NCBI GenBank assembly: GCA_051453625.1
Contig: JBOZIK010000001.1
Location: 128,144,007 to 128,208,006 of the forward strand
DNA length: 64,000 nucleotides
Direction of reading: 5' to 3'
From: Welwitschia mirabilis
Lineage: Eukaryota; Gnetophyta; Gnetopsida; Welwitschiales
Shown: positions 35,031-46,239 of the stretch, piece by piece
Position numbering within the stretch: the first letter of the stretch is position 1
Layout of the letters: each line of letters opens with the position of its first letter
Position numbers and translations under genes: made by a program
The notes under the pieces: model-generated
What the model saw: the letters and a program-made list of their open reading frames with translations, nothing else
The model's database searches: none
Told to the model about the DNA's origin: nothing

Positions 35031-36354
35031 AGCATCTAAAAATAGCTAAGAAGAGGCATGAATATCTCAAAAGCTAAATGTGACAAGCCTTAATCATTAT
35101 CCTGAGTATCCTTAAAATAAATGTTAGAAGGTTCATTTGCTTCCCCTATCTAAATACTACTAGCATCTATAAATGTGCCACCATGATATGATTGTTATGG
35201 AAGGAAATGTTGATGTCATGGATCAATCTTGTATATAAAATTTGATAGGAAAATAATAGATGTATCACTAGAACTCCAACCCTAATACTAATAACATCAT
35301 TTGGAATATCTAACACTATGCTATAAGCATAGCACTCCTTTATTCCACTAGCTAAATGGAAATGCATGCTTATAATGCCACCTAAGTTAGTCATTGTAGA
35401 AATATAGCTCAAGATAATCAATATCTCATGGCCACAGATAGTAGCTATAATCATATTAACTAAGCAGTCATTAACATCAAACCTCCACTTAATATACATG
35501 GTATCATAGAACTCTCTTATCTTAAAGGAAAAATATGTACCACATGCATTCAAAATCCACTTGGCCCAAATATATGATAGTATTTGATTCATCTCTAGTT
35601 ATATCTAACTCATAAATTTACCAAAGTATCTCTCGACTGAAATAGAGAATATCTGAATGAAATGGGACTGATCCTAATGAGGTGGAAGATGAACTAGCTC
35701 TGCACACTCAATCTTAGATGGTATCAATGGGCCTACCTCTTACTCTGATGCCTCAGCCTCTACCTCTGCCTCTGCCTATCTATCTCATTATGTGTTTGGT
35801 CTAATCAATCACAACCTATAGCGCATCATGGGAGGTATAGTGGAAGTTACTAAAATATCTCATGTGAATTCCAAAATGATCCATAAACTTATTTTTTATG
35901 TAAAAATTAGAAAAATATATTTTGGCCTCCTCCAAGAGAATCAGTACATCTCATATTACCTAATTGGGCAAAGAAAAAGTATAAAACATGAGAGAAATTG
36001 AAAAGTATAAAATAGGTAGGACCATAGAAGTTCAAAAATAAAAGTGCTCAAATAAAAAATCTAATTTAATAGAGACATATAGCTCATCATCTTGATTAAT
36101 TTAAAAATAAGGACCACCACTTTTTGATTTATTATTTATAATAAAATGAGTTTCAAAGATAAAAACCTAATTATACCTTGTAAAATACACAAAATTAAAT
36201 ATCTCATAAAATACTTAATGAAAATTAGATCCATAAGTACCAAATTAAAGAGCATAAAAAACTAATCAATAGATGTGAAAACTATGATCTAAAAGGCTCA
36301 AAAGGGAAAGGGGAAAAAATAAAAAATGATGAGGAAGAGAAAAACATACCTCAT
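35031..36354 (-). pseudogene. M0 ORF3 with candidate intron (decayed, best-preserved copy)
   Basis: Exon 1 would give ATG-AG ending at 36350, followed by GTATGT; a 549-base interval ends at 35801 after TGATTGATTAG. Exon 2 then runs on the minus strand: an acidic AEAEVEAEASE stretch, SVERYFGKFMS, and an unbroken 141-codon part (35592-35167) with WILNACGTYFSFKIREFYDTM, GHEILIILSYISTMTNLGG, MHFHLASGI and IVLDIPNDV. These align block by block with P1 ORF3. The gap cuts off the C-terminal coiled-coil part. Product unknown; a post-pol protein of Athila/Tat-like elements is inferred. Confidence 0.65.
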
Positions 36355-38118
36355 TTTTAAAAATTTGTTGAAATCTTGTGATCCAAGGTATGAAATCAGT
36401 TGATGCAAGATCCAAAACATTGGTGGACCCTAACGTGATACATGGATCATGAAAGAATGGAGAGAAATAGCTTAATAATAAAGGGAAAAAATGTGGAAAA
36501 AGAAGTTTAGCCATGGTTTTAATGCACTATCATGTAGTCACACCATATGAACACCAACCCTAGGACAACTATTAGAAAATCTCATATTGTCATCTGCCTA
36601 GTTTTTTGGATAATAGAATAGATAACAAGACTTAAAAAAATTTTAAAACAAAAAGAAAATATTAATTAAAAAAGTTAGCCTTAGATATCATCGTGAAGCA
36701 TCTAAATTAATCAAAAAAATTTAAAAGAATGATGAATAACCATGACAAATAAGAATAAGAAATAAGAAAAACTCTAAAGAATCAAAAGATAGGATAATAA
36801 AAAAAATGTACTAAGTAAGATGAAGCATAATAAAGAAGACTAAAAAAAAGTGTCAGAACTAAAAAATGATTACAAAAAAATAGGTAAAACTCTAAATAAC
36901 TAAAAAGAACATCATGAAAGTCATAAATAACATCATCTAATTTGAACAAAATATCATCTAGTTAAAATGAAAAAATAAAGTTAACTTTATTTGATAAAAC
37001 AACACAAGCAAAAATGAAAATAACAAGGAAACTAATGAATGATAAGGTCCTAAAAATGATGATGAAAAAGTATGAAAATGTCTTTGAAATAATAAACTAA
37101 GCAACCAAAGAAAAAATAAAGAAAAATAATAACTAGAAACATGAAGAAGATAGTGTACCTACCATAAATCCTAACCTAGCAAACTCCCTTAGAAGACATC
37201 ATAAAGCCACTTAAGTAAAGGTGCATGATAAAATGTGTCAATTCTATTAAGTTCCACTTAAAAAGTAGTACTTATAATGATACCAAAGATCAAGTGCTTT
37301 AAATAATGAATGATAAGAATAAGAGCTACTTAGAAATGAACTTACTTGCTCACATCTCAAAACACACCCGAATTCTTAAAAGTGAAATGATCATGTGGGA
37401 ATACTAAGAGCTTAAGAAATAAGCAATGCCTCTAATGACAACAAGAACACCACTAACCCCATAGTCTCAAAGTTTAATTACTACTTTCTATGGTGAGGAA
37501 AGTGGAATCATAATAAGAGACATAAGAACCTAGGAAGCATGACCAACTAACCCCCTAGTAAAGTTCCCATAGCTACCAATATTGCCAAAGGTTTCTCATG
37601 AAAATATTTATCCCAGTGTGGTCAAACATCATGCTAACCATGTATTTTAGCATAAATACAATAGATCATTATCATTATTCTTTTCTCTTTTTTTCCTCAA
37701 TTAATTTTCATATAATCACACTCTTAAATAAAATAAAGGTAAACAGGTGAGATGAGATATAGAAAAGAACACACCTAAACAACCAAATACCTCACATCAT
37801 TGCAAAAAATACAAGAATCAAGGCATCTTCCTTTAAAATTAAGTTCATAGTTATGTAAATACCTTAAGATTAGGTAAATCCAGTCTTATCACTATAAAAT
37901 GCGCAAGTACAAATACTAGTGATGGAAACTTTTTAAAGTAAATACATAAGTTAAGTTAGAAATGATTAAGTGATATAATAATATTCACCAAAGAAATTAG
38001 CTAAGAGATAAGTTAGATAATAGTAGAGAGGAAGTTATCCTCATTTAGGATAACCTCCAAGAAATTTCCTTTATTATGTTCAATGCTATGTTGAAAGTTT
38101 TTATATATTTTCAACATT
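36355..38118 (-). mobile_element. M0 post-pol spacer
   Basis: Corresponds to 13666-15434 of P1, in reverse. Positions 37540-37640 match the P1 and M2 spacers (CATGACCAACTA, CATAGCTACCAATATTGCCAAAGG). An 82-codon frame at 36514-36266 runs over the ORF3 start region and donor site; its phase differs from that of ORF3 exon 2, so I do not count it as a gene. Confidence 0.6.
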
Positions 38119-39645
38119 TTATCTGTTAACTTTCTGAATCTCACTAGTGTCTAAGTCAGAAATCTTAATAAAGCCATCAGAATGTACTTTCTTTATATGA
38201 TAAGAACTTAACCATTTAGAGTTCAACTTATTATGTAAAAGATACACTTTATTGTTGTACAAAAAAACAAGTTGACTAGGTTCAAACTTTTTATGAAGTA
38301 ATTTTTTATCATGTTTAAACTTAGCTTGGGATTTGTGAATGAGTTCATGATGTATGGCATGCATAAGTTTTTCATTTAAATAGTTAAGTTGAGCTAATCT
38401 ATTTTAAATATTTCTGTGAAGGTCTACAAATTCAGTTAATGGGAAAAATGATAAGAGTATAATACATATCAACTAAAAAAATACAAATCTTTTCATACAC
38501 AAGCTCATAAGTAAAAAAATAAGAGAATTATGCCAAGTAGTATGGCAAGTTCAAAGAACATTACTAAGCTTAGAAGCTCAAGGTTTCTTATTAATGAAGA
38601 CAATTTTTTAAAGCATTTTTTTTTTATTTCTCTATTTGCATTTTCAGCTTGGTTATTGGTTTATGGATAATAAGTAGAAGCTACTCTATGTTTAATTATA
38701 ATGGATAAAATAAGTATCTTAGAATGATGATTTATAAAATGATTTTTTTAATTACTATGAAAATTTTAGAAAAACCAAAACATTGAGAAATATGAGTTCT
38801 AACAACATCGCAAATAGTTTGGGCATCATTTGGAAAAGTAGGAATAGAATTAATTCATTTAGTAATGTAATCAAAAGCCACTAAAATAAAATTCTTATTA
38901 TTATAAGATGGTTTAATAAGGTTTATAAAATAAATTAGGGTCTATAAAATCAATTTCACATTCAAGAATAGGTTCAAGGAGCATATCATGAGAATGAATA
39001 AGGCTACCATGACATTAACAAGCATTACATCTTCTAGTAAAGTTAAAAGATTCCTTAAAAAGATTAGGCCAATAAAAACCAGAGTGAAAAATTTTCATTT
39101 CTACTTTTTTTCCACTAAAATGACCTTCATACCATTTTGGAAAAAAATGAGTGATGTCTAATTTTTCCCATTTAGGCATACATTTTCTCATGATTTGGTC
39201 TTTGCACTTTTAGTAAAGATCTGGCTCTATCCATTCATAATCATCTATTCTATGAAGAAATGATTTTATTTAATTATAACTCTAATGTTTCGGTATTTTC
39301 ATGGTAATAAAATTATTAAGTATATCAGGATATCAAGGAGAAAAATGAGTAGAAGATATGACAAAAGAGTTATTTATCTGAAAAAGGATCATCAGTTATA
39401 AGATCATCAAGAGAAGAATAAAGATGTAACAAATGATCTGGTACACTATTATGTTTTTATGATTTATCAATGATGATAAGATTAAAATTTTGCATAAGGA
39501 GGATTCATATAACATGTTTAGTACTAAAATCTTTCTTGTTCATGAGGTATCTAATATCTACATATTTAGTGTAAACATTTGTATGAAAGCCTAAAAGATA
39601 GTATCTAATATTATCGAGGCAAAAGAAGTACACCAAAAGATACAT
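38119..39645 (-). pseudogene. M0 RNase H end and integrase (decayed)
   Basis: Minus-strand reading from 39645 gives the end of RNase H, then the integrase amino end (TRRCNAC near 39030), core and C-terminal domain. The last is an unbroken 81-codon frame (38364-38119): MHAIHHELIHKSQAKFKHDKK ... FLYNNKVYLLHNKLNSKWLSSYHIKKVHSDGFIKI, the typical OTA integrase end. Similarity to other elements ends near 39645, so RT, protease and gag are absent. No LTR is attached on this side. Confidence 0.8.
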
Positions 39646-40062
39646 TGTGTTTTCTCTGATTTAATCCATCTATTCATGTCTAGATCCAAGATAAAATCCA
39701 TGTAAATCATTAATAAAATCTAGTTATCTAATAGTTCTTATTTCACTCGATTTTATAAAAACCTATAATTTTTTAGCCATCTACATCAAGCGCTCATAGT
39801 TTCTGAAACATTCACAGTATTGCAACCCTCATCACATTCACCTGATCTACAAATCTACATTCTATTAGTGGCACATCTTTTCTCATTAGTGCCATTGTCT
39901 ATGTTCCTCTCAACAAATATAACTTTCTATTATAGCTCTATCTCGGCTTCCTTTTAATATCTAGTATGTTGGTGAGTTATTTTTACATATAAAATCTATT
40001 TATTTCTTCTTCAATCTATTTTTCACTCTAATAACTTTTATTCTTTTATTTTATAATTTTAG
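39646..40062. other. No gene recognised
   Basis: AT-rich sequence between the M0 break and the plus-strand pseudogene. It ends in a T-rich stretch and TATAATTTTAG at 40051-40061, which would serve as a splice acceptor for the next feature. Confidence 0.4.
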
Positions 40063-40990
40063 GCCATCATAAGTGGAAAAGGAGAACTCTTGTTGGAAGA
40101 AGTAATTTTCACATCTTTCCTTGTTTTATTTACATATTTCTACCTTAATAAAATTTGAGTAATTAATTGGAACTATTTGTTAAATAAATATGGTACTTAC
40201 TACTTTTGAAAGGCTATTTTGGAGTTTTATTAGAATGTAGTAATAGATGAAGATAACCATTAGATAATCCATTCCTTTATTTATCACACTTCATTTGATA
40301 TTTTCCTTAATAATGCAGAAGCTTCATTACGAGTTAAACACAATGATAGATTACCTTCTATGCTTATAAAATCTCTTGGCTATTATTATGTTGCACTTAA
40401 TGTTGTATACACATCAAATATGGAAGGAGCCTTATCTTGCAAATACCTTTACAAAAACCAACTTGCACATTTCAAATTCATCATTCAAAATGTTTTGCAC
40501 ACATCTCATGTAACTAATTCCACTATTAGTCACCTTGACATGATGAGGATTATCCAGGATAGTAAACCCTTTAAGATATTAAACTATCTCTTCACTACTA
40601 TTATGAGTATATAGATCATAATATCTCTTACTTAGTTTCAGACTTGATCTATAATGCCCTAGCTCATACTTTAGACTTTGAGGGATGGGATAGGACCTTC
40701 ATAGAAATCATAACCCCTTAAAAAGTTAACCAACTTAGTAAGTGTAATAATCAGGAGTGGATTCCAAGGTTTCTTTAAGAGCTTTAAGAAGAAGAATATC
40801 CTCAAATAACTCCTCCTCCTTCTCAAGCTCCTTCTTCTTCCTAAACTTCACCCATTATAAGAAGAAATGGAAAAGCTCTTATTGGAGATTCCTCTTATGC
40901 TCCTTCTTCTCCACATTCTTCTACTTCTCCTTCCACTACGCATTGGGTTTTTCCACTACTTTAAGTGATATCTCTTTATAGAAATTTCTC
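40063..40990 (+). pseudogene. Decayed REFY-domain protein with Pro/Ser-rich tail, R2 ORF
   Basis: A frame can be followed from SGKGELLLEEVIFTSF through WNYLLNKYGTYYF-KAILEFY-NVVIDEDNH and SFIYHTSFDIFLNNAEASLRVKHNDRLPS into an unbroken 84-codon part (40360-40614) with LIKSLGYYYVALNVVYTSNMEGALS and VTNSTISHLDMMRII. After one frame change near 40630 it ends in PPPSQAP ... APSSPHSSTSPSTTHW. GTYY-(x)n-EFY parallels GTYFSFKIREFYDTM of M0 ORF3, and the HTSHVT-STISHLDMM block is typical of plant transposon-associated proteins. Stops are where Gln codons would be. It lies upstream of the R2 3' end, the place of an ORF3. Identity beyond that is unknown. Confidence 0.55.
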
Positions 40991-41127
40991 AAATCATAAC
41001 TAACTTAGATTGGGAAATTATGAGGGGAAATTAAAAACATTATAAAGAAAAAAAATGAAATGTCTAAAAAATAAAAATAAATGGATTAAAAATTTTAGAT
41101 TTTGGCTTCTTATAAAAGATATTTAAG

Positions 41128-41345
41128 CTAGATCTCTCTCCCCCCCACCCCCCAAACCCCTTCCTTTCTCTCTCTATTTCTTTCTCCATATCCCTCTTCC
41201 TCTTCCTTTCCCTCTCTTTCTCTTCCTCTCTCCCTACCTTCCTCTCTCACACACACACATACTCATTCTCTCTCTCTCTCTCTATCTCTCTCTCACACTT
41301 TCTCTCTTTCTCTTACTCTCACTCTCTCACTCACTCTCATACATA
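41128..41345 (+). repeat. CT/CA-rich polypyrimidine tract
   Basis: CTCTCTCCCCCCCACCCCCC followed by irregular CT, CCTT and CACA stretches. It is the insertion target of M1; its continuation (CACACTCTCTCTT) stands right of M1 at 49229-49243. Confidence 0.95.
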
Positions 41346-41350
41346 CACAC
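41346..41350 (+). repeat. M1 target-site duplication, left copy
   Basis: CACAC; identical to 49229-49233 on the other side of M1. In a CA-rich target a chance match is possible, but its place at both LTR edges fits a 5-bp duplication. Confidence 0.7.
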
Positions 41351-42776
41351 TATTGTGATGTAAATTCGTACAATCTTTAAGTCCTTAGACAAAATCTATA
41401 AATCACAATACTTGCAGGAAAACACATACTAGTATATATAAGAGTTAACTTGAATGTTGTAATCCATTGAAAACACTAGGCTAGAAGTTAGAGAATTTAT
41501 TTCATAAAGTATTTAGCATTTTTCATTTTATTAAATAAAAAATAAGGAAAAATGCAATGTAATGCAATATGAAGATGATGAAATGCAATGGATGAAATGC
41601 AAGTGTAATGAGTTCTATTTGGATTTCAATCCTCCTATTACAAGAATTAGTTCTTATAACTCAAATTAATTAGGAAGAGTTTATCACTTATTTCTTATTA
41701 ACATAAACTCTAAGATATGTTAAATAGAATAGAAATAAGAAAAATATGAAAATGAGGTAAAATGAAATGCAATGCAAGATCTAAACTAACAAAGTTAACC
41801 TTACCAAAGGTTGCCCTTATGATCTAGGCAAACTATGGAGCTATCACTAAACCATAATCAACATAAATAATAAGGGACATTTACACAATAAAAGTGAAAA
41901 GAGTAATTAAATTAGTCATCAACTTTACATTCACTTATAGTAAAGTAGTAGTACTTCAATGGAGGATATTCAGCCTAATACCAAGGTAATCTTCTCTCTG
42001 TAGCTAATAAATGGACCTCTTGTCCTTGAATCTTCCATCATAAGAATATCCAGTATAAAAGTTGGAAATGAAAGTAAATGAAAGGAAGGGTATTTATAGT
42101 TTTAATTAAAGTTCTAAAAGCACAACCCTAAGAGTCAAAGAAGAAACCCTACTAACCCACATGGGTCACATGATCCCTTGACAAAGATAATTCTTTTCAT
42201 CCAAGACCTCTTCTATTTTAAATCAAATTTGACTTACAGGCATCTAATATATGAAGGTTACCAAACCATGGAAGATCCAAAAAAATAATTTTTGAATTTT
42301 TTAATCTTTTTTTATTCTTATTATGTCCATTAGTTTTTCCTTTAAAAGTGTTTTTTGATGAAAAGCCAAAATGGACAAAAATACTTGTCATCTTGAGTAT
42401 CATGGGGATGCTAATGGGGATGATACTCCACAACAAAAGGTGATTGATTAGTTTTAGGCCCTATAGTCAACTCTATAGCTTCAATCCATGTCAGTAGTGT
42501 TATCCTCCTGATTATCATGGGGATAATAGAGGGGATGATAGACCTCTCTATCTTTCATCTTAAAGGAAAACCGGTCTTTTACATAGTTAATATTTTCTTT
42601 AAGGCATAAAATATCAAAATAAGCTTAGGTTCTTCCAAATATGCTAAGAATTGTGTTTTCTAATTAACATCCTATCAATTATCTATAATCATGATAATTT
42701 CCTCCAAACCTATATAAATTTCCTGTAAAAGTACTCAAAATACATCATCAAAATCCTATAAATTAGCATTGTAACA
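41351..42776 (-). mobile_element. M1 3' LTR, with insertion
   Basis: Aligns with 47977-49228 from the TATTGTGATGTAAAT start to the GCATTGTAACA end. It is about 175 bases longer because of the extra block at about 42193-42375. A TATA element lies at 42091-42099 (CTATAAATA on the minus strand). Adjacent at 42777 is TAGCCCTC..., the complement of the polypurine tract. Confidence 0.9.
42193..42365. mobile_element. Candidate small insertion in M1 3' LTR
   Basis: Present here and absent from the other LTR copies, which pass directly from TTCTTTCTG..CATA to AAAATAG. Its edges carry a perfect 9-base inverted repeat, CTTTTCATC (42193-42201) and GATGAAAAG (42357-42365), suggestive of a tiny inverted-repeat element. 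The exact junctions are uncertain by several bases. Confidence 0.4.
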
Positions 42777-43044
42777 TAGCCCTCTACTTATCCTTTTCAG
42801 CCCCTGATAAAGTAACTAATTAACTATATTACAAGCCAATTTGATTAAGATAACCAACAACTAGAAAAATTTAATTTTTAAGTTCAATTTTTACCATGTA
42901 GGAATAAACATCAAAAACCACTTAATTAACATAAAGATTGATATATTCATAAGCCTCATACTTAAACATATCACAGAATGAGTTAGGCTACTAAAATATT
43001 GATAAGTATTATACCTTATAGCAAAGTCAAATGAGTATTTAAAA
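42777..43044 (-). mobile_element. M1 polypurine tract and spacer remnant
   Basis: Directly beside the 3' LTR stands the complement of GAGGGCTA, then sequence equal to the left end of the M2 interior (CCAATTTGATTAAGATAA). After about 260 bases it passes abruptly to the integrase amino end, marking the internal deletion. Confidence 0.65.
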
Positions 43045-43900
43045 AGGGTAGGTTAATAAAAACTAAAATGAAGAATTTTCATTACACTCTTTTGTCCACT
43101 AAAGTATTTCCCACATACCCCATCATGGAAAAGGTTAAGGATGTCTAAGCTTTTTCATGCAAGCATACATTTGCACATGATTTGATCTTTGCATCTTCTA
43201 TGAATGTGGGGTTCATTCCACTCATAGTTACTAATCCTATAGAAAAAAGATTTTTATTGGTTATGATTCCAATGTTGAGGTCTTTTTACATTAAAAAGGT
43301 AGTTCACAGTATTAACATACCAAGGAGTAGGATGAGTAGAAGAGATGACATAAAGTTGTTCAATAGCAAATAGTTATTCATTTGGACAGGAGTCATTTAT
43401 GGGAAGTTCATCATGAGAACAAGAAAGTTAAGATAGATGATGTGTAATGCTATTATGTTTTCTAGCCTTATCAATGATGATGAAATTTAGTTCTTGAATG
43501 ATAAGAATCCACTAAATAAATCTAGTATTAGAATCTTTCTTAGTCATAGAATAGCATTTGGCTACATGTTCTATGTTAACATTAGTGTGGAAACCAATAA
43601 GATAATGTCTAATATGATCAATGCAAAAGATGATCATAAGCATTTTCCTCTCAGTAGTAGCATAGTTGAATTGAGCTTTAGATAAAAATTTATGAAGATA
43701 AGATATAACTTTAAAATCATTTTTATATTTTTGACCAAAACCCTTGCCATAATAATATTGCTTACATCACAAATAAGTTTAAAATCTTTATTTCAATTGA
43801 AACCCATGACAATAGGTTCAGAAGAAATTTTATTCTTAAGTGTATTAAAAGCAAATTAACATGAATTATCCCAATTAAATTTAGTGTCTTTTCCTAGTAA
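43045..43900 (-). pseudogene. M1 RNase H and integrase amino end (decayed, truncated)
   Basis: From right to left on the minus strand: RNase H blocks (a region matching P1 10560-10920, with the FHTNVNT-like segment around 43600 and the KARKHN-like end near 43460), then the integrase zinc-binding amino end with CHDGVCGKYF-like sequence near 43100. The integrase stops there because of the internal deletion. Many changes; family assignment rests on parallel with M2 and P1. Confidence 0.75.
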
Positions 43901-43979
43901 TGCATAAAGGGATTTACATAAATTGGCATAATCATGAATAAAACAACAATAGAAACTAGAATGGTGAAGGAATGATATA

Positions 43980-44720
43980 ACTTGTTAGACATTATTTGGA
44001 GGACTAAGGTTTTTAGTGAAATCAACTTTTATAGGATTCATCTTAATCCCTTTATTAGAAATGTAATGACCTAAAATAATTCCATTGTTGATAAGGAGAA
44101 AACATTTTTCCCAGCTCAACTATAGACCACTCTCTATACATCAATTTAAAACTTTCTCTAAACTTTCTATGATTTGTTCAAAATTTTCACTAAAGATGGA
44201 GAAGTCATCCATAAATATTTTAATATAATCCTCTATCATGTCAAAAAAATTTCCATTATTTCTTATTAAAAAGTCCTAGGGGCATTACAAAGTNNNNNNN
44301 NNNNNNNNNNNNNNNNNNNNNNNNNNNNNNNNNNGGTAAAAGTTATTTTTTCTTGGTCTTTACTTACTATGCAAACTTGATTATATCTACTATACCATGG
44401 AAAAAATAATAGTAGGTATGATTTTAGATTCTATCAAGTACTTGTATAAGAAAGGATAAAGGCTAATAATTCTTTTTAATGACCTTATTAAGTTTTCTAA
44501 AATTAATGCACATTCTTCATTTCCCATCCTTTTTTGGAACTAATATGAAAGGACTAATCCACTCACTATCAGATATAGTATAGATGATTCTAGCATTCAT
44601 AAGCTTAATAATTTCATCTTTAACTACTTACTTATAGGCTAGGTTGAGCCTTTGTTAGGGTTACCTAATAGGTTTAGCATTATCCTCAAAGTAAATTTTG
44701 TATTGGACTATGAAAGGAGG
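43980..44720 (-). pseudogene. pol: M1 reverse transcriptase (decayed, gap inside)
   Basis: The minus-strand reading includes the SEWISPFILVPKKDGK-like start (near 44540), MCINFRKLNKVIKK-like sequence and the polymerase motif IFMDDFSIF at 44200-44225, with both catalytic Asp codons kept. A 41-N gap at 44294-44334 removes the NAP-TFQ region. Downstream blocks (LSWEKCFLLINNGIILGHYIS) are readable. Stops occur at Gln and Trp positions. Confidence 0.85.
44294..44334. other. Assembly gap, 41 N
   Basis: N run inside the RT of M1; the length of 41 suggests an estimated gap. Confidence 0.98.
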
Positions 44721-44798
44721 AATGGTAGGTAAGTCTTTATGGGTCTAAGCAAAAACATCTTTTTTATAAGTCAAAAGGGAGATCAAGTTGTATTCTTA

Positions 44799-45083
44799 TT
44801 AAGAAGTAAGAAGGTTACTTATTATTAAAGGTTTCTTTAAATTGTTGAATAGAAATTTGTATTTTAGGCCTTTGGATAACTCATTTAATTCTAAGTTGAA
44901 AATTTCAAGTATCATTCTATCTATCATGGGGACAATAAACATGTGATGACACTCTTCAAAAAGGTTTTCTGTCAAGTAAACATATTGGATTTTCTTCCAA
45001 TTAGAAGATTTGTCATTCTCATGTTCAAAACAATGTATTTCATTTAGGTTATCATATAAATTTGGTTCGTGTAGCATTATCAA
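44799..45083 (-). pseudogene. M1 protease-RT linker (open fragment)
   Basis: Unbroken for 94 codons. The end reads NELSKGLKYKFLFNNLKKPLIISN, the conserved L-PLP-LKYA-L ... PVIIS linker before RT in Athila/Tat-like elements; the front part (CFEHENDKSSNW) is the variable linker. It survives by chance; flanking domains are broken. Confidence 0.7.
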
Positions 45084-45229
45084 TCTCTTATAAATTAGAT
45101 AATGCTATAAAAATAAAGTTCATTAAAGTTCTTCTTCTAAGTTAGACTCATCTCCTATTTCTTTTTTAGTAGCGTAAAAAACTCAAATGGTAAACTTCTT
45201 ATTGCCTATATTTAATTCCATTATTTCAA

Positions 45230-45545
45230 TCTATGTGTCGATGATGCAAGGGGAAGTTGCACAAAAGGCTCTTTCTAAGAGTAGTAGATAACCTCCATTA
45301 TGTTCTACCTCAATGATGACTACGTCTATGGATTAAAATTCTTCCTCTATTTGGATGACTAGGCCTTTGATAATTCCTAAGATTTTCTTAATTGAGATAT
45401 CAGTCAATTCTAAGATGATTCATATAGGTTTTATTTGGTTTTCCAACCCAAGGATTTTACATATGTAAAGAGGCATGATGCTTACACTAGCTTCTCTATC
45501 AATTAAAGCTTTTTGAATTCTTTTTTTTTCTCCTGCTCCAAGGTG
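45230..45545 (-). pseudogene. M1 aspartic protease (decayed)
   Basis: Minus-strand frame gives ALIDREASVSIMPLYICKILGLE: the catalytic Asp is kept (45498-45500), but the following L-G of DLGAS read R-E. The second block aligns with LLLGRAF-AT-YIID of P1 with changes. Inactive. Confidence 0.75.
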
Positions 45546-46239
45546 ACACTCACTATTGCTACCCCATGGTCTTTAAATTTAAAACACTTTTTCATGACTA
45601 AATTGGAAACAAACTGAGCAAGAAAAATTTTACTAGGAATGGTATGTTTTTATTTGCTTCTTACTAGGTATTTCCACAACTTAGAATATCTAGGACTTTC
45701 TTGCAAGAGTTTTCAAAAAGATAAGTTAATGTTTACCTCTTACATCAAGGTCTTCAAATATTTATCATAAGTGGAATTCATGTTTAATCTTTTAAGCCAA
45801 GAAGTAAATGGTTTTTTCCCTTTGTTTTCTTATGAAGAATGTTTAATGATGGGTTTATCATGTGATGTTAATGGGAAGTTATATGTGTCTAAGATTTGTA
45901 CATTATCTTCTTCATTACTTTTTCTTCGTTTTTTGAAATTAAGACATCATAGAAATAACTGTTATCTTATTTTCACTTCTCATTACTATCTTAAAATCTC
46001 TCTTGACTTCATTTGGATTAGGTAAAGCTTTAGATGTAACATACCCTTGTGGCCTTTAATTGGTAATCATTATTTATTAAAGCACATTCACTAAGCTCTC
46101 AATATTATTGTTAGTCTTTTCTTACACCTTTTTCAATTCTTTTATAGAATCTTTGATTAGGTCATTTTGATTTGGTTGAAGATTGAGGTTATTTGATTAG
46201 AAGTTTGAATTATTGAATCTATTCTCAAAAGGTTTCCAT

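Noticed and set aside
36266-36514. 82-codon minus-strand frame before the M0 donor site
   Set aside because: Its phase at the donor does not join the ORF3 frame after the acceptor, and P1 has stops in the same place; treated as leader sequence.
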